Origin: Oscillibacter hominis
GTDB lineage: Bacteria > Bacillota > Clostridia > Oscillospirales > Oscillospiraceae
Assembly (NCBI RefSeq): GCF_014334055.1
Contig: NZ_CP060490.1
Coordinates: 248,001-312,000 of the forward strand
Direction: 5' to 3'
Length of the DNA stretch: 64,000 bases
Shown: one piece after another, positions 47,289 through 56,049 of the stretch
How positions within the stretch are numbered: position 1 is the first letter of the stretch
How the letters are laid out: each line of letters starts with the position of its first letter
Notes under the pieces: model-generated
The model's input: the letters and a program-made list of their open reading frames with translations, nothing else
Databases searched by the model: none
Told to the model about the DNA's origin: nothing
Made by a program: the position numbers and the translations under genes

Positions 47289-48893
47289 ATGAAGCTGAGC
47301 TTTTACGGAGCAGACCAATGCGTAACCGGCAGCTGTCACTGCCTGGAGGTAAACGGCAAGAAGATTCTTGTGGATTGCGGACTGCAGCAGGGGCGGGACG
47401 AGGTGGACAACCAGAGCCTGCCCTTCGCCCCGGGGAGCATCGACTACCTGCTGGTGACCCACGCCCACATCGACCATTCGGGGCGCATCCCCATGCTGGT
47501 CAAGCAGGGGTTTAAGGGCCGGATCCTGACCACCCGGCTGACCGCGGAACTGCTGAACATCATGCTGCTGGATTCCGCCCACATCCAGGAGCAGGACGCC
47601 GAGTGGAAAAACCGCAAGGGCGAGCGGTCCGGCGCAGCCCATGTGGAACCGCTCTACACCATCGAGGACGCCCAGCGGGTACAGGAGTATGTAACCACCT
47701 GCGAATACGGCCAGGTGGTGGAGCTGTGCGAGGGCGTTGAGGTGGAGTTTGTGGATGCCGGACACCTGCTGGGCTCAGCCTGCATCGCCATGGACCTTAA
47801 GGAGGGGGATGTGAAAAAGCGCATCGTCTTCTCCGGCGACCTGGGCAACATCAAGCAGCCCATCATCCGCGACCCGGTCCATTTCCAGGGCGCCGACTAC
47901 GTGGTGATGGAGTCCACCTATGGCGACCGCAACCACACGGAGGTGTGGAGCTATACCGACGACCTTGCAAAGCTCATCGACGAGACCATGGCCCGGGGCG
48001 GCAACGTCATCATCCCCTCCTTTGCCGTAGGCCGCACCCAGGAGCTTTTGTATTTCATCCGGGAGATCAAGGACCAGCATATGGTCAAGTCCAATCCGGA
48101 TTTCCCGGTGTACATCGACTCTCCCCTGGCCAAGCGGGCCACCACCATCTTCACCGGGGACCTCCAGGGCTACCTGGACGACGACGCGCTGAAGCTGGTG
48201 AAGGACGGCACCCACATGTTCAACTTCACCAACCTCCGCATGACGGAGACCAGCGAGGAGTCCAAGGCCCTCAACGAGGACCGGACGCCCAAGGTCATCA
48301 TCTCCGCCTCCGGCATGTGCGACGCGGGCCGCATCCGCCACCACCTGAAGCACAACCTCTGGCGGCCGGAGTGCACGGTGGTGTTTGTGGGCTATCAGGG
48401 AGAGGGCACCCTGGGCCGCCATCTTCTGGAGGGGGCCAAGAGCGTCAAGCTCTTCGGCGAGGAGATCGCCGTCAAAGCCCAGATCGTCAACTTCCATGGC
48501 CTTAGCTCCCACGCCGACCGGGACCATCTGCTCGGCTGGATCCAGGACTTCAAGGCCCCAAAGCCCGAGCACGTGTTCGTGGTGCACGGCGACCGGGAGG
48601 TGGCGCCCTTCTTCGCCCAGACGCTCTGCGGCCTGGGCTTTGAGGCCCACGCCCCCCAGTATACCGAGGTCTATGACCTGGCGGCCAACCGCCAGATCGA
48701 GGTGGGCTATCTGCCCGAGCGGAAGGCAAAGCCCTTCGACGGCGCGCCCAAGACCTCCTCGGCCTACCAGAGCCTGGTGTCCGTGGGCGAGATGCTCATG
48801 GAGCTCATCCGCCGCAGCCGGGGCCGGGACAACAAGAGTCTTGCCTCCTTTGCGGATTCGCTGCGTAAGCTGATTGAGAAATGGGACGTTTGA
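47289..48893 (+). CDS. MBL-fold beta-CASP RNA-processing hydrolase
   Basis: A 534-residue metallo-beta-lactamase-fold nuclease of the CPSF/YtvA-like group. Metal motif THAHIDHSGRIP is near residue 56, a second motif is AGHLLGSA, and FSGDLG follows. The beta-CASP part has MESTYGDR, IPSFAVGRTQE, SASGMCDAGRIRHHL and GLSSHADRD. Such enzymes are single-strand RNA (or DNA) nucleases; the true substrate is unknown. RBS AAGGAGG. Its end overlaps the methyltransferase gene by 13 bases, suggesting linked roles in RNA maturation. Confidence 0.93.
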   Translation: MKLSFYGADQCVTGSCHCLEVNGKKILVDCGLQQGRDEVDNQSLPFAPGSIDYLLVTHAHIDHSGRIPMLVKQGFKGRILTTRLTAELLNIMLLDSAHIQEQDAEWKNRKGERSGAAHVEPLYTIEDAQRVQEYVTTCEYGQVVELCEGVEVEFVDAGHLLGSACIAMDLKEGDVKKRIVFSGDLGNIKQPIIRDPVHFQGADYVVMESTYGDRNHTEVWSYTDDLAKLIDETMARGGNVIIPSFAVGRTQELLYFIREIKDQHMVKSNPDFPVYIDSPLAKRATTIFTGDLQGYLDDDALKLVKDGTHMFNFTNLRMTETSEESKALNEDRTPKVIISASGMCDAGRIRHHLKHNLWRPECTVVFVGYQGEGTLGRHLLEGAKSVKLFGEEIAVKAQIVNFHGLSSHADRDHLLGWIQDFKAPKPEHVFVVHGDREVAPFFAQTLCGLGFEAHAPQYTEVYDLAANRQIEVGYLPERKAKPFDGAPKTSSAYQSLVSVGEMLMELIRRSRGRDNKSLASFADSLRKLIEKWDV

Positions 48894-50227
48894 TCAAAAA
48901 CTCCATCCACCGCGTGCGCATTGAAGGCTATACCAGCGAGGGGCTGGGAGTGGCCCGGATCGACGGCATGGCGGTCTTTGTCCACGCGGCTCTGGCGGGG
49001 GAGGCCTGCGAGGTCCAGATCCTAAAGGTGCTGAAAAACTGCGCCTTTGCCAAGGTGCTGACGGTGGAGGAGCCCTCCCCCCACCGACGGGAGCCGGACT
49101 GTCCCTGGTACGGCCGCTGCGGCGGCTGCGGCCTGCGCCACATGGACTACGAAGAGGAGCTCCGGGCCAAGCGCCGGCGGGTCCAGGATGCACTGAACCG
49201 CTTGGGCGGCCTGGACGTGGAGGTGGAGGAAATCCTTGGGGCGGAGGAGCCACTGCACTATCGCAACAAGAGCCAGTATCCGGTCTCCGCCCAGGGCAGC
49301 GTGGGGTTTTACCGAGCCCGCAGCCATGACGTGGTCCCGGTGGAGCGCTGCCTGATCCAGCACCCGGCGGCGGACGACACCGCCGGCGCCGTCCGCGCCT
49401 GGATGAAGCGCTGGGGCGTTTGCGGGTATGATGAATCCACAGGCACAGGATTGGTCCGCCATGTCTACGTGCGGGTCAACCGCCGGGGCGAAAGCCTTTG
49501 CTGCCTGCTGGTCAACGGGGAGAAGCTGCCCCATGAAGCCGAGCTGGTGGAGGAGGTCCGCTCTGCCGCCCCCGCCACGGTGGGCGTGGTGTTGGGCGTC
49601 AACAAGCGTCCGGGAAATGTGATCCTTGGCCAGAGCTACCGCACGCTGTGGGGCTCGGAGGTCCTGACGGACACCATGTGCGGCCTCACCTTCCAGTTGT
49701 CCGTGCCCTCTTTCTATCAGGTAAATACGCCCCAGGCGGAGCGGCTTTACGGCAAGGCGCTGGACTTTGCGGCCCTGACGGGGGAGGAAACGGCACTGGA
49801 TCTGTACTGCGGCATCGGCACCATCACGCTGTGCCTGGCCGGCCGGGCCAAACGGGCCATCGGGGCGGAGATCGTGCCCGAGGCCATTGAGGACGCCCGG
49901 GAGAACGCCCGGCGCAATCACGTGGACAACGCGGAATTTTTCTGCGGTGACGCCTCGGATGTGTCGGAGCGGCTGCTCAAAGAGGGGCTGCGGCCCGACG
50001 TGATCTGCGTGGACCCGCCCCGGAAGGGCCTGGCAGCGGGTGTGGTGGACACGGTGGCGGGCATGCAGCCCGGGCGGATCGTCTATGTCTCCTGCGACCC
50101 GGCCACGCTGGCCCGGGACGCCAAGCGGTTCAAAGTGCTGGGCTATCCCATGGCCCGAGCCGCCGCGGTGGACCTGTTCCCCGGTACGGCCCACGTGGAG
50201 ACGGTGGCACTGCTGCTGCCGGAGTAA
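48881..50227 (+). CDS. rlmD: RlmD-type 23S rRNA (uracil-C5) methyltransferase
   Basis: A 448-residue protein with an N-terminal TRAM domain (IEGYTSEGLGVARIDGMAVF) and an iron-sulfur motif, CPWYGRCGGCGLRHM. The SAM domain has DLYCGIGTITLCLA, the catalytic Cys in YVSCDPATLARD, and DPPRKGL. It would methylate U747 and/or U1939 of 23S rRNA; in Gram-positives one enzyme (RlmCD) can do both, so the exact site is inferred. Starts inside the preceding gene. Confidence 0.93.
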   Translation: MGRLIKNSIHRVRIEGYTSEGLGVARIDGMAVFVHAALAGEACEVQILKVLKNCAFAKVLTVEEPSPHRREPDCPWYGRCGGCGLRHMDYEEELRAKRRRVQDALNRLGGLDVEVEEILGAEEPLHYRNKSQYPVSAQGSVGFYRARSHDVVPVERCLIQHPAADDTAGAVRAWMKRWGVCGYDESTGTGLVRHVYVRVNRRGESLCCLLVNGEKLPHEAELVEEVRSAAPATVGVVLGVNKRPGNVILGQSYRTLWGSEVLTDTMCGLTFQLSVPSFYQVNTPQAERLYGKALDFAALTGEETALDLYCGIGTITLCLAGRAKRAIGAEIVPEAIEDARENARRNHVDNAEFFCGDASDVSERLLKEGLRPDVICVDPPRKGLAAGVVDTVAGMQPGRIVYVSCDPATLARDAKRFKVLGYPMARAAAVDLFPGTAHVETVALLLPE

Positions 50228-50234
50228 TGGAATC

Positions 50235-50269
50235 AAAAGGCCGCAGTCCTTAAGGACTGCGGCCTTTTT
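50235..50269. terminator. Terminator between convergent rlmD and lysR-type gene
   Basis: AAAAGGCCGCAGTCC pairs with GGACTGCGGCCTTTT, T-rich on both strands. Confidence 0.88.
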
Positions 50270-50270
50270 G

Positions 50271-51143
50271 TCAACCGTTTCCCGCTGTGCGCCTGAGGAT
50301 AAAATCGGCGAACTGCCGGGCGGCATAGGGCATGGTCTTCCTGTTTTTCCAGGCAAGGGCGACGATCCGCTTCGGCGTCTCCCGGACCGGACGGATCTCC
50401 AGGCCCTGCTCAAATCCCTCCACCACCCGCTGGTATACCAGGGACACGCCGAGCCCCTGCCGTACCATGGCAAGGATGGTGTAGTCGTCATATACTTTGT
50501 ATTTGACCCGAGGGGTAAGCCGCTGCCGTGCAAAGGCGGCCAACGGGACGCTGTACTCCCCTTCATCCAACAGGATGAAGGGCTCGGCCGCCAGTTCGCC
50601 AAGGGAGATCGCCCTCTGTTTGACAAGGGGATGGCCGGGCGGCAGCACGGCCATCATTTCATCCTCATAGAGTACGGACAGTTCCACTCCGTCCACCGCG
50701 TCCTGGTTGACAAACCCAAAATCCACGCTGCCCTCCCGGATCCATTTCCCGATGCTGGTATAGTCGCCCTGACGCAGCACAAAGGTGGCTGCCGGATAGC
50801 GCTGCTGGAAGGAGTTCATAAGGGAGGGGAGCAGCGTCCGGCTGATGCTGGTGAAGGTGCCGATGGTGATGGTGCTGTTCTTCAGGCCCGCCATCTCCCC
50901 CTGCTTTTCCACCAGCGCTTTTTCTGCCGTATGGATGGCCAGCAGGTACGGGTAGTACTGCGCGCCGTCCGGCGTCAGACGGACTCCGTCTTTCCTGCGC
51001 TCGATCAGCGTAACGCCGATTTCCTGCTCCAGCACCCGCACCGTCTGGCTGACGGAGCTCTGGGAATAGCCCAGGAGCTCCGCGGCCTTGGTGAAGCTGC
51101 TCAGTTCCACCACCTTGCAGAATACGCCGTACCGGGAAATCAT
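50271..51143 (-). CDS. LysR-family transcriptional regulator
   Basis: A 290-residue regulator with the N-terminal winged helix (SFTKAAELLGYSQSSVSQTV) and a periplasmic-binding-like sensor domain from about residue 90. ATG 51143 follows AAGGAGGGG. It is divergent from azlCD across 129 bases, the classical LysR layout, so it probably controls amino-acid export. The inducer is not known. Confidence 0.92.
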   Translation of the reverse strand: MISRYGVFCKVVELSSFTKAAELLGYSQSSVSQTVRVLEQEIGVTLIERRKDGVRLTPDGAQYYPYLLAIHTAEKALVEKQGEMAGLKNSTITIGTFTSISRTLLPSLMNSFQQRYPAATFVLRQGDYTSIGKWIREGSVDFGFVNQDAVDGVELSVLYEDEMMAVLPPGHPLVKQRAISLGELAAEPFILLDEGEYSVPLAAFARQRLTPRVKYKVYDDYTILAMVRQGLGVSLVYQRVVEGFEQGLEIRPVRETPKRIVALAWKNRKTMPYAARQFADFILRRTAGNG

Positions 51144-51272
51144 CTCCTATACCCCTCCTTGCTGAATCGGATATGCTTATCATATGATTATAAACATTAA
51201 TTTTACCGATGTAAATAGTTGGATTATACTATATGAGCAAGCCGATGGAACGGGAGAAGGAGTGGATGGAAG
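51144..51272. promoter_or_regulatory. Divergent control region lysR-azlC
   Basis: For azlC, TTTACC (51202-51207), 17 bases, TATACT (51225-51230). Upstream lies an AT-rich partly symmetric stretch (ATATGCTTATCATATGATTA) with T-N11-A-like spacing suited to LysR binding. Confidence 0.55.
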
Positions 51273-52016
51273 ATGAGCGGGAACAGCGACTGCTATTCGT
51301 TGAGGGCAAAGGGCAATCTGGAGGTGTTCCGGGAGGGAATGCAGGACGGATTTCCCATTGGGCTCGGCTATTTTGCCGTCGCCTTTTCCCTGGGGATTGC
51401 CGCAAGGAACGCGGGACTGACGCCGTTTCAGGGGTTCTTGGCAAGCATCCTCTGCAACGCGTCCGCCGGGGAATACGCCGGATTTGCCCTGATCGGGGCG
51501 GGGGCCGCCTATCTGGAGGTGGCGGTGATGACCTTCATTGCAAACGCCAGATACCTATTGATGAGCGCCGCCATAAGCCAGCGGGTGAAGAGCGGGATAC
51601 GCTGGCCCCACCGCCTGCTGATGGCGTTTGACATTACGGATGAGCTGTTCGCCATCTCCATTGCGCGGCCCGGGCCCCTCAATCCAAATTACTCATACGG
51701 GTCCGTGGTGGCAGCGTCGCCCCTCTGGGCGGTGGGGACGGCCCTTGGCTGCATTGCGGGCAACCTGATGCCGCCGCGGCTGGTCAGCGCCCTCAGTGTG
51801 GCTCTTTTTGGGATGTTTTTGGCGGTGATCATCCCGCCGGCCAGAACGAGCAGGGTGATTGCCGGGCTGGTGGGCGTCTGCTTTTTGTTCAGCTATGCCG
51901 CTGCGCGCCTGCCCCTGGTCTCGGAGGTCTCCGGCGGGACGCGCACCATTTTCTTGACGGTGCTGCTCTCGGCCGGAGCCGCGGTCCTGTTTCCCAGAAG
52001 GGAGGAAGAGGCGTGA
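51273..52016 (+). CDS. azlC: AzlC-family branched-chain amino acid exporter, large subunit
   Basis: A 247-residue inner-membrane protein with about seven or eight helices. EGMQDGFPIGLGYFAVAFSL, then NASAGEYAGFALI and ANARYLLMSAAISQR, are conserved AzlC stretches. With AzlD it exports branched-chain amino acids or their analogues. Its stop overlaps azlD by four bases, implying coupled translation. Confidence 0.93.
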   Translation: MSGNSDCYSLRAKGNLEVFREGMQDGFPIGLGYFAVAFSLGIAARNAGLTPFQGFLASILCNASAGEYAGFALIGAGAAYLEVAVMTFIANARYLLMSAAISQRVKSGIRWPHRLLMAFDITDELFAISIARPGPLNPNYSYGSVVAASPLWAVGTALGCIAGNLMPPRLVSALSVALFGMFLAVIIPPARTSRVIAGLVGVCFLFSYAAARLPLVSEVSGGTRTIFLTVLLSAGAAVLFPRREEEA

Positions 52017-52321
52017 CCCGCAATCCCTACGTCTATATTTTGATTATGGCCGCGGTCAGTTATGGAGTCCGCGTGCTGCCGCTGACCCTTTTACGGAAGC
52101 AGATCAGCAGCCAATTCCTCCAGTCGTTTTTATACTACGTCCCGTACGTCACACTGGCAGTCATGACCTTCCCTGCCATTTTAGAGGCAACTCAAAGCCC
52201 TATCTCCGGTGCGGCCGCGCTGATCGCCGGCATCCTGGCGGCCTGGTTTGGCCGGAGCCTCTTTCAGGTCGCCGTCTCCTGCTGCGCGGTGGTGCTGCTT
52301 TTGGAGGCTCTGGTCCTGTAG
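52013..52321 (+). CDS. azlD: AzlD-family small subunit of the amino acid exporter
   Basis: A 102-residue protein with three or four helices, GTG start at 52013 overlapping the azlC stop (GTGA). RVLPLTLLRKQISSQFLQSF and YVPYVTLAVMTFPAIL are typical of AzlD. Followed by a strong terminator. Confidence 0.92.
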   Translation: MTRNPYVYILIMAAVSYGVRVLPLTLLRKQISSQFLQSFLYYVPYVTLAVMTFPAILEATQSPISGAAALIAGILAAWFGRSLFQVAVSCCAVVLLLEALVL

Positions 52322-52346
52322 AGGGAAAAATATGGTCCCATCATGA

Positions 52347-52383
52347 AACAAGCGTGCCGCCTTGATAGGCGGCACGCTTGTTT
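52347..52383. terminator. azlCD terminator
   Basis: AACAAGCGTGCCGCC pairs with GGCGGCACGCTTGTT; T-rich tail on the plus strand. It may also serve the convergent HTH gene. Confidence 0.85.
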
Positions 52384-52393
52384 ACCCGGCGGC

Positions 52394-52993
52394 TTACCCT
52401 CTATCAGGGAAGGGGCAGCTTTGCAGGCCGTGTTTTGTGCAGTAGAGATACAGCGTTCCGTCCCGCCCGGTCATTGGCAGCCGGACTTCCGCGCCCTGCT
52501 CCGGATAGAGCCGCACCAGCAGCACCTTATTGTCGTGGACGTGGGCTGCAAAGGCGATGAAGTGGTCTTTTTCCATGGGGTGGGGGAAGGTGACGTAGTA
52601 GTCGATGTCCGATTCCCGCACGCTGGGGCGGTGCTCCTCCGTGCAGGGGGCGCCCGTCAGGGGGCTCAGCTTCCGGCCGCAGCAGGAGAGGGAGGCCCGG
52701 CCCGTGCTGATCAGGATGTTGCCGCAGACGGGGCAGACATAGAACCGGGTCCGGTCCAGCTTTCCCACGTCAGGCCGGTTGGGGGACAGCTCTCCCTGGA
52801 GCAGCTTGTGGAGGTCTGCGCCCAGCTGGGCGCAGAGGCCGTCCCACAAAGAGAGGTCGGGGCACCCCTGTCCGCACTCCCATTTGGAGACCGTCTTGTT
52901 GCTGATATGGAGCCGCTCCGCCAGCTGGCGCTGGGTCAGCCCCTTTTCCCTGCGCAGCTGGGCGATCAGCTGCCCGACTTTTTGATAATCCAT
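52394..52993 (-). CDS. XRE-type HTH regulator with zinc-ribbon-like C-terminus
   Basis: A 199-residue protein. Residues 5-60 are a helix-turn-helix of the XRE family (GLTQRQLAERLHISNKTVSK). A second domain begins FYVCPVCGN and continues with SLSCCGRKLSPL, a four-Cys set like a rubredoxin/zinc ribbon, then an ion-binding-like beta region with several His residues. RBS AAAGGA. The GIY-YIG-like gene lies upstream on the same strand. Ligand is unknown. Confidence 0.82.
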   Translation of the reverse strand: MDYQKVGQLIAQLRREKGLTQRQLAERLHISNKTVSKWECGQGCPDLSLWDGLCAQLGADLHKLLQGELSPNRPDVGKLDRTRFYVCPVCGNILISTGRASLSCCGRKLSPLTGAPCTEEHRPSVRESDIDYYVTFPHPMEKDHFIAFAAHVHDNKVLLVRLYPEQGAEVRLPMTGRDGTLYLYCTKHGLQSCPFPDRG

Positions 52994-53014
52994 TTCATTC
53001 CTTTCCGGCGGACG

Positions 53015-53359
53015 CTACTTCCAGAGCAGCGACGCCTGGGGGTCTGCAGCAAGGCACAGGCTCAGAAGCTTTTCCAGCTCCGGCATGTGATCCTTATGGG
53101 GATCGTCGTATTGCAGCGTGCGCAGCACGGCGCGCTCAAACCCTGCCTCGCCGTACTGGTTCCACAGCGACTGGAGGCGCCGGTTGGGATACCCGCCGGA
53201 GGACAGCTTGAAGCAGACGCTGTTGAACCCTGCGGGGATGTCCTTGGAAATCCCAAGGAAGGATTCCCCGGTGGCGGTGCAGCGCAGGGAAATCACTCCC
53301 ATGTCCGGGCGGCGGTTTTGATATGCCTCCAAAAGCTCCTTTTTTCGCTTTGCATCCAT
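53015..53359 (-). CDS. GIY-YIG nuclease-like small protein
   Basis: A 114-residue protein with GVISLRCTATGESFLGIS at the start, NSVCFKLSSGGYPNRRLQSL in the middle, and a conserved Glu-containing YGEAGFERAVL. This resembles the stand-alone GIY-YIG group of Firmicutes, though the GIY and YIG triplets themselves are changed (GVI and LGI). Catalytic activity is thus uncertain. It precedes the HTH gene by 21 bases. RBS AGAGGTG. Confidence 0.72.
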   Translation of the reverse strand: MDAKRKKELLEAYQNRRPDMGVISLRCTATGESFLGISKDIPAGFNSVCFKLSSGGYPNRRLQSLWNQYGEAGFERAVLRTLQYDDPHKDHMPELEKLLSLCLAADPQASLLWK

Positions 53360-53418
53360 GATTGTTCACCTCTTGCCTGATTGTAGCGGAAGATGGCTGC
53401 AAAATCAATCCACGCTTC

Positions 53419-53447
53419 GTGGACAAGGGAATCAGACCGTGCTATAC
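53419..53447 (+). promoter_or_regulatory. Promoter of the zinc-ribbon gene
   Basis: TGGACA (53419-53424), 17 bases, TGC-TATACT (53442-53447, extended -10). Confidence 0.65.
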
Positions 53448-53485
53448 TGAAGAAAAATGCGGAAAAGCCGCAAAAGGAGGCTGTT

Positions 53486-53701
53486 ATGGGAGACAGTTCG
53501 GGAAATGAGAAGCCGGCCCAGTCCGGCCAGTGTGGGCCGGAGGCGGGAAGTGAGAATGCCCTCCATTGCCCCAAATGCGGCAGCGTATGTGTGGAACCCA
53601 TCGATCCCGCCGTGCGGGGCATGACGTCTTTCTTCTTCGGCTATGCCAGCAAGAGGGCCCAGGCGCAGTATCGCTGTAAAAACTGCAGGCACAAATGGTG
53701 A
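53486..53701 (+). CDS. Small zinc-ribbon protein
   Basis: A 71-residue protein starting at ATG 53486 behind AAGGAGG. The C-terminal half has CPKCGS and CKNCRH, a four-Cys zinc ribbon separated by a stretch with SFFFGYASKRAQAQ. The N-terminus is Gly/Ser/Gln-rich and looks disordered. Its own promoter and RBS support it as a real gene. No function known. Confidence 0.65.
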   Translation: MGDSSGNEKPAQSGQCGPEAGSENALHCPKCGSVCVEPIDPAVRGMTSFFFGYASKRAQAQYRCKNCRHKW

Positions 53702-53847
53702 ACGTGGCGCGAACTGGATGCGCGCGCCCAGCGTGTGTGTGACGCCAGTCAGCCTGCCGCGGTGTTTTTCATCTGATGCCCACGCCGCTTCCACTCGGCC
53801 TGTGACGGCCTTTGCCCCTCATCGGTGAATCAAAAACGCAGGACAAG

Positions 53848-53878
53848 AGAAGGCCGCCCCTTGGGGCGGCCTTTTGAT
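53848..53878. terminator. Terminator between zinc-ribbon gene and MATE gene
   Basis: AAGGCCGCCCC pairs with GGGGCGGCCTT; T-rich tails on both strands. The remaining 53702-53847 shows no gene. Confidence 0.82.
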
Positions 53879-55311
53879 CAGGAGTCTATTGCCGGGACCT
53901 CCGGCCCTTCCGGCGGTTCCGGATCGTCCGGTTCATCCGGCTGGGCAGCACGGCGCTCCAGGCGGTGCATGGCCCAGAGGAAGCAGAGGATGTGGGCGGT
54001 GAGTGTGATGATCCAGGTGATGGGGTAGGAGATATATACGGTTTCGATGGTGTGGTACTGGGGAATCTGGAAGACTGTGGAGATCCAAACCAAACGCAGC
54101 AGGCACGAGCCCACAAGGGAGACGATCATGGGCATGATGGAGTAGCCGATGCCCCGCAGGCAGCCCACCATCACGTCCATCATACCGCCCAGGGCATAGG
54201 TCCTGGCGATGATCTTCATGCGGTCGAGTCCTGCGGCGATGACGGCGGGGCTCTTGCTGTAAATCTGCAGCAGCGGCGTGCCGCAGAGGTACACCAGGTT
54301 TCCGAACACCACGCCAAGAATCACCACAAAGGCCTGGGAGGCCAGCAGGATCCGGTAGATCCGTTTGTACTGTCCGGCGCCGTAATTCTGGCCCGTGAAG
54401 GAAATGGAGGCCTGGTAAAAGGCGTTCATGGCAAAGTAGACAAAATTCTCGATGTTGTTGGCGGCGGAGTTTCCGGCCATCACCACCTCGCCGAAAGTGT
54501 TCACGGAGGATTGGATGACCACGTTGGAAATGGAGAACAATATCCCCTGGAACCCGGCGGGCAGCCCGATTTTGATGATTTGGAGGAAGCTGTTTTTATA
54601 GATGTGCAGCAGCTTGAGGTCCAGGCGGATGCCGCCGCTCTCCCGCATCAGGCAGCGCATCACCAAAAAGGCGGAGATGCATTGGGAGACCACGGTGGCG
54701 ATGGCCACACCCGCCACATCCAGGTGCATCACAATGACAAAGAACAGGTTCAGCACCACGTTGACCACGCCGGCCACCGTCAGATAGTTCAGCGGCCTCT
54801 TGGTGTCGCCCACCGCCCGGAGCAGGGCGCTGCCGAAGTTGTAGATCATGGTGGCGGGCATGCCCAAAAAGTAAATCCGGAGGTAGAGGGCAGCAAGACC
54901 CAGCACCTCATCCGGCGTCTTCATCCACATCAGCACCTGCCGTGCGCCAAGGGAGCCTGCCAGCGCCAGAAAGAGGCCGCTGACAATGCTCATGAGCATG
55001 GCTGTGTGGACGATCTCACTGAGGGTTTTGTCGTCGTGGGAGCCGAAGGACCGGGCCGCCAGCACATTGGCGCCGACGGACAGGCCCACAAAGAGGTTGG
55101 TGAGCAGGTGAATCAAAGAGGAGTTGGAGCCCACCGCCGCCAGAGAGTTGTCGCCGGCGAACCGGCCCACCACCACAATGTCCGCCGCGTTGAACAGCAG
55201 CTGCAGTACGTTGGAGCACACCAGCGGAAATGCGAACACCAGCATCTTTTTCCAGACAACGCCGGTGCACATATCCATTTCGTAAGTTTTTACCTTCTCT
55301 TCCTTTTCCAT
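53878..55311 (-). CDS. MATE-family multidrug/sodium antiporter
   Basis: A 477-residue transporter with twelve predicted helices and the usual two-fold repeat. Conserved stretches are FAFPLVCSNVLQLLFNAADI near the start and ALLRAVGDTKRPLNYL in the middle. The acidic, proline-rich C-terminal tail is an unremarkable extension. Such proteins export cationic drugs or metabolites using Na+ or H+; substrate unknown. Monocistronic. Confidence 0.92.
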   Translation of the reverse strand: MEKEEKVKTYEMDMCTGVVWKKMLVFAFPLVCSNVLQLLFNAADIVVVGRFAGDNSLAAVGSNSSLIHLLTNLFVGLSVGANVLAARSFGSHDDKTLSEIVHTAMLMSIVSGLFLALAGSLGARQVLMWMKTPDEVLGLAALYLRIYFLGMPATMIYNFGSALLRAVGDTKRPLNYLTVAGVVNVVLNLFFVIVMHLDVAGVAIATVVSQCISAFLVMRCLMRESGGIRLDLKLLHIYKNSFLQIIKIGLPAGFQGILFSISNVVIQSSVNTFGEVVMAGNSAANNIENFVYFAMNAFYQASISFTGQNYGAGQYKRIYRILLASQAFVVILGVVFGNLVYLCGTPLLQIYSKSPAVIAAGLDRMKIIARTYALGGMMDVMVGCLRGIGYSIMPMIVSLVGSCLLRLVWISTVFQIPQYHTIETVYISYPITWIITLTAHILCFLWAMHRLERRAAQPDEPDDPEPPEGPEVPAIDS

Positions 55312-55557
55312 CTTCTTATCCTTTTAATGTTTTTTTCCAGTTTACCACCCTTTTACAAATGATGCAATTCTCTCCGAAAGAAAAAATAGCCTGCGGAAGG
55401 GCGCTGGAAGGCCCTGAAGGGGGGCGGCGTGATTTGGATTGAAAAGGGCCGCCTGATTTGATATGATAAAAAATAACGTTTTACGCTATTTTTTATACGG
55501 GCCGTCCGGCTATGGCTTGCTTCCAGATGCCGGCAAGCGGGCCTGATGTGAGAAGGG

Positions 55558-56049
55558 ATGAGAAGCTTGCTGAAACGACAGATCGGGCACTTTGTGCTGA
55601 CCGTGGCCGCCGTAGGCATTTTTATGCATGTTTTTGGCGAGTCGCTGCCCCGGGACCGGTTTCACTATGACCGGTTCCCCTATCGCAGTTATAGGTGGGA
55701 GAAAAATGGGGAATTCTATTCCAGGCTGAAGATTGAAAAATGGAAGGACCGCCTGCCCGACAAGAGCAGGTTTGTCAAATCCACCGTGCGGAAAAAACTG
55801 GGCGGGGACCGCTCCGCAGCCCATCTTCTGCGGCTGGTCCAGGAGACCTGCGTGGCTGAGCTGATCCACTGGCTGCTCCTTGCGGTGAGCCCCGTGATGC
55901 TTGTGACTATGGAGCCGCCCCTGAACGTCTGGGCGGCGGCCCTGTACGGCCTTTCCAACCTGCCCTTCATCATGATTCAGCGCTATAACCGGCCGCGCCT
56001 GGCACGGCTTTATCAAACCGCCCGGAAACGGGAGGGAGGAGCTCCATGA
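55558..56049 (+). CDS. CrtO-like glycosyl acyltransferase-related membrane protein
   Basis: A 163-residue protein with a hydrophobic N-terminal helix and a hydrophobic pair near residues 100-135. The central part, YRWEKNGEFYSRLKIEKWKD followed by RLPD, matches the family named glycosyl-4,4'-diaponeurosporenoate acyltransferase. There are no carotenoid genes here, so the name may not describe its real substrate. It overlaps the following glycosyltransferase gene by four bases (ATGA), and acylation of a glycolipid product is a reasonable guess. Weak RBS (GAGAAGGG directly before the ATG). Confidence 0.75.
   Translation: MRSLLKRQIGHFVLTVAAVGIFMHVFGESLPRDRFHYDRFPYRSYRWEKNGEFYSRLKIEKWKDRLPDKSRFVKSTVRKKLGGDRSAAHLLRLVQETCVAELIHWLLLAVSPVMLVTMEPPLNVWAAALYGLSNLPFIMIQRYNRPRLARLYQTARKREGGAP

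Noticed and set aside
53965..55362. 465-residue plus-strand frame opposite the MATE gene
   Set aside because: Antisense shadow of a confidently identified transporter, no RBS and no known motifs.
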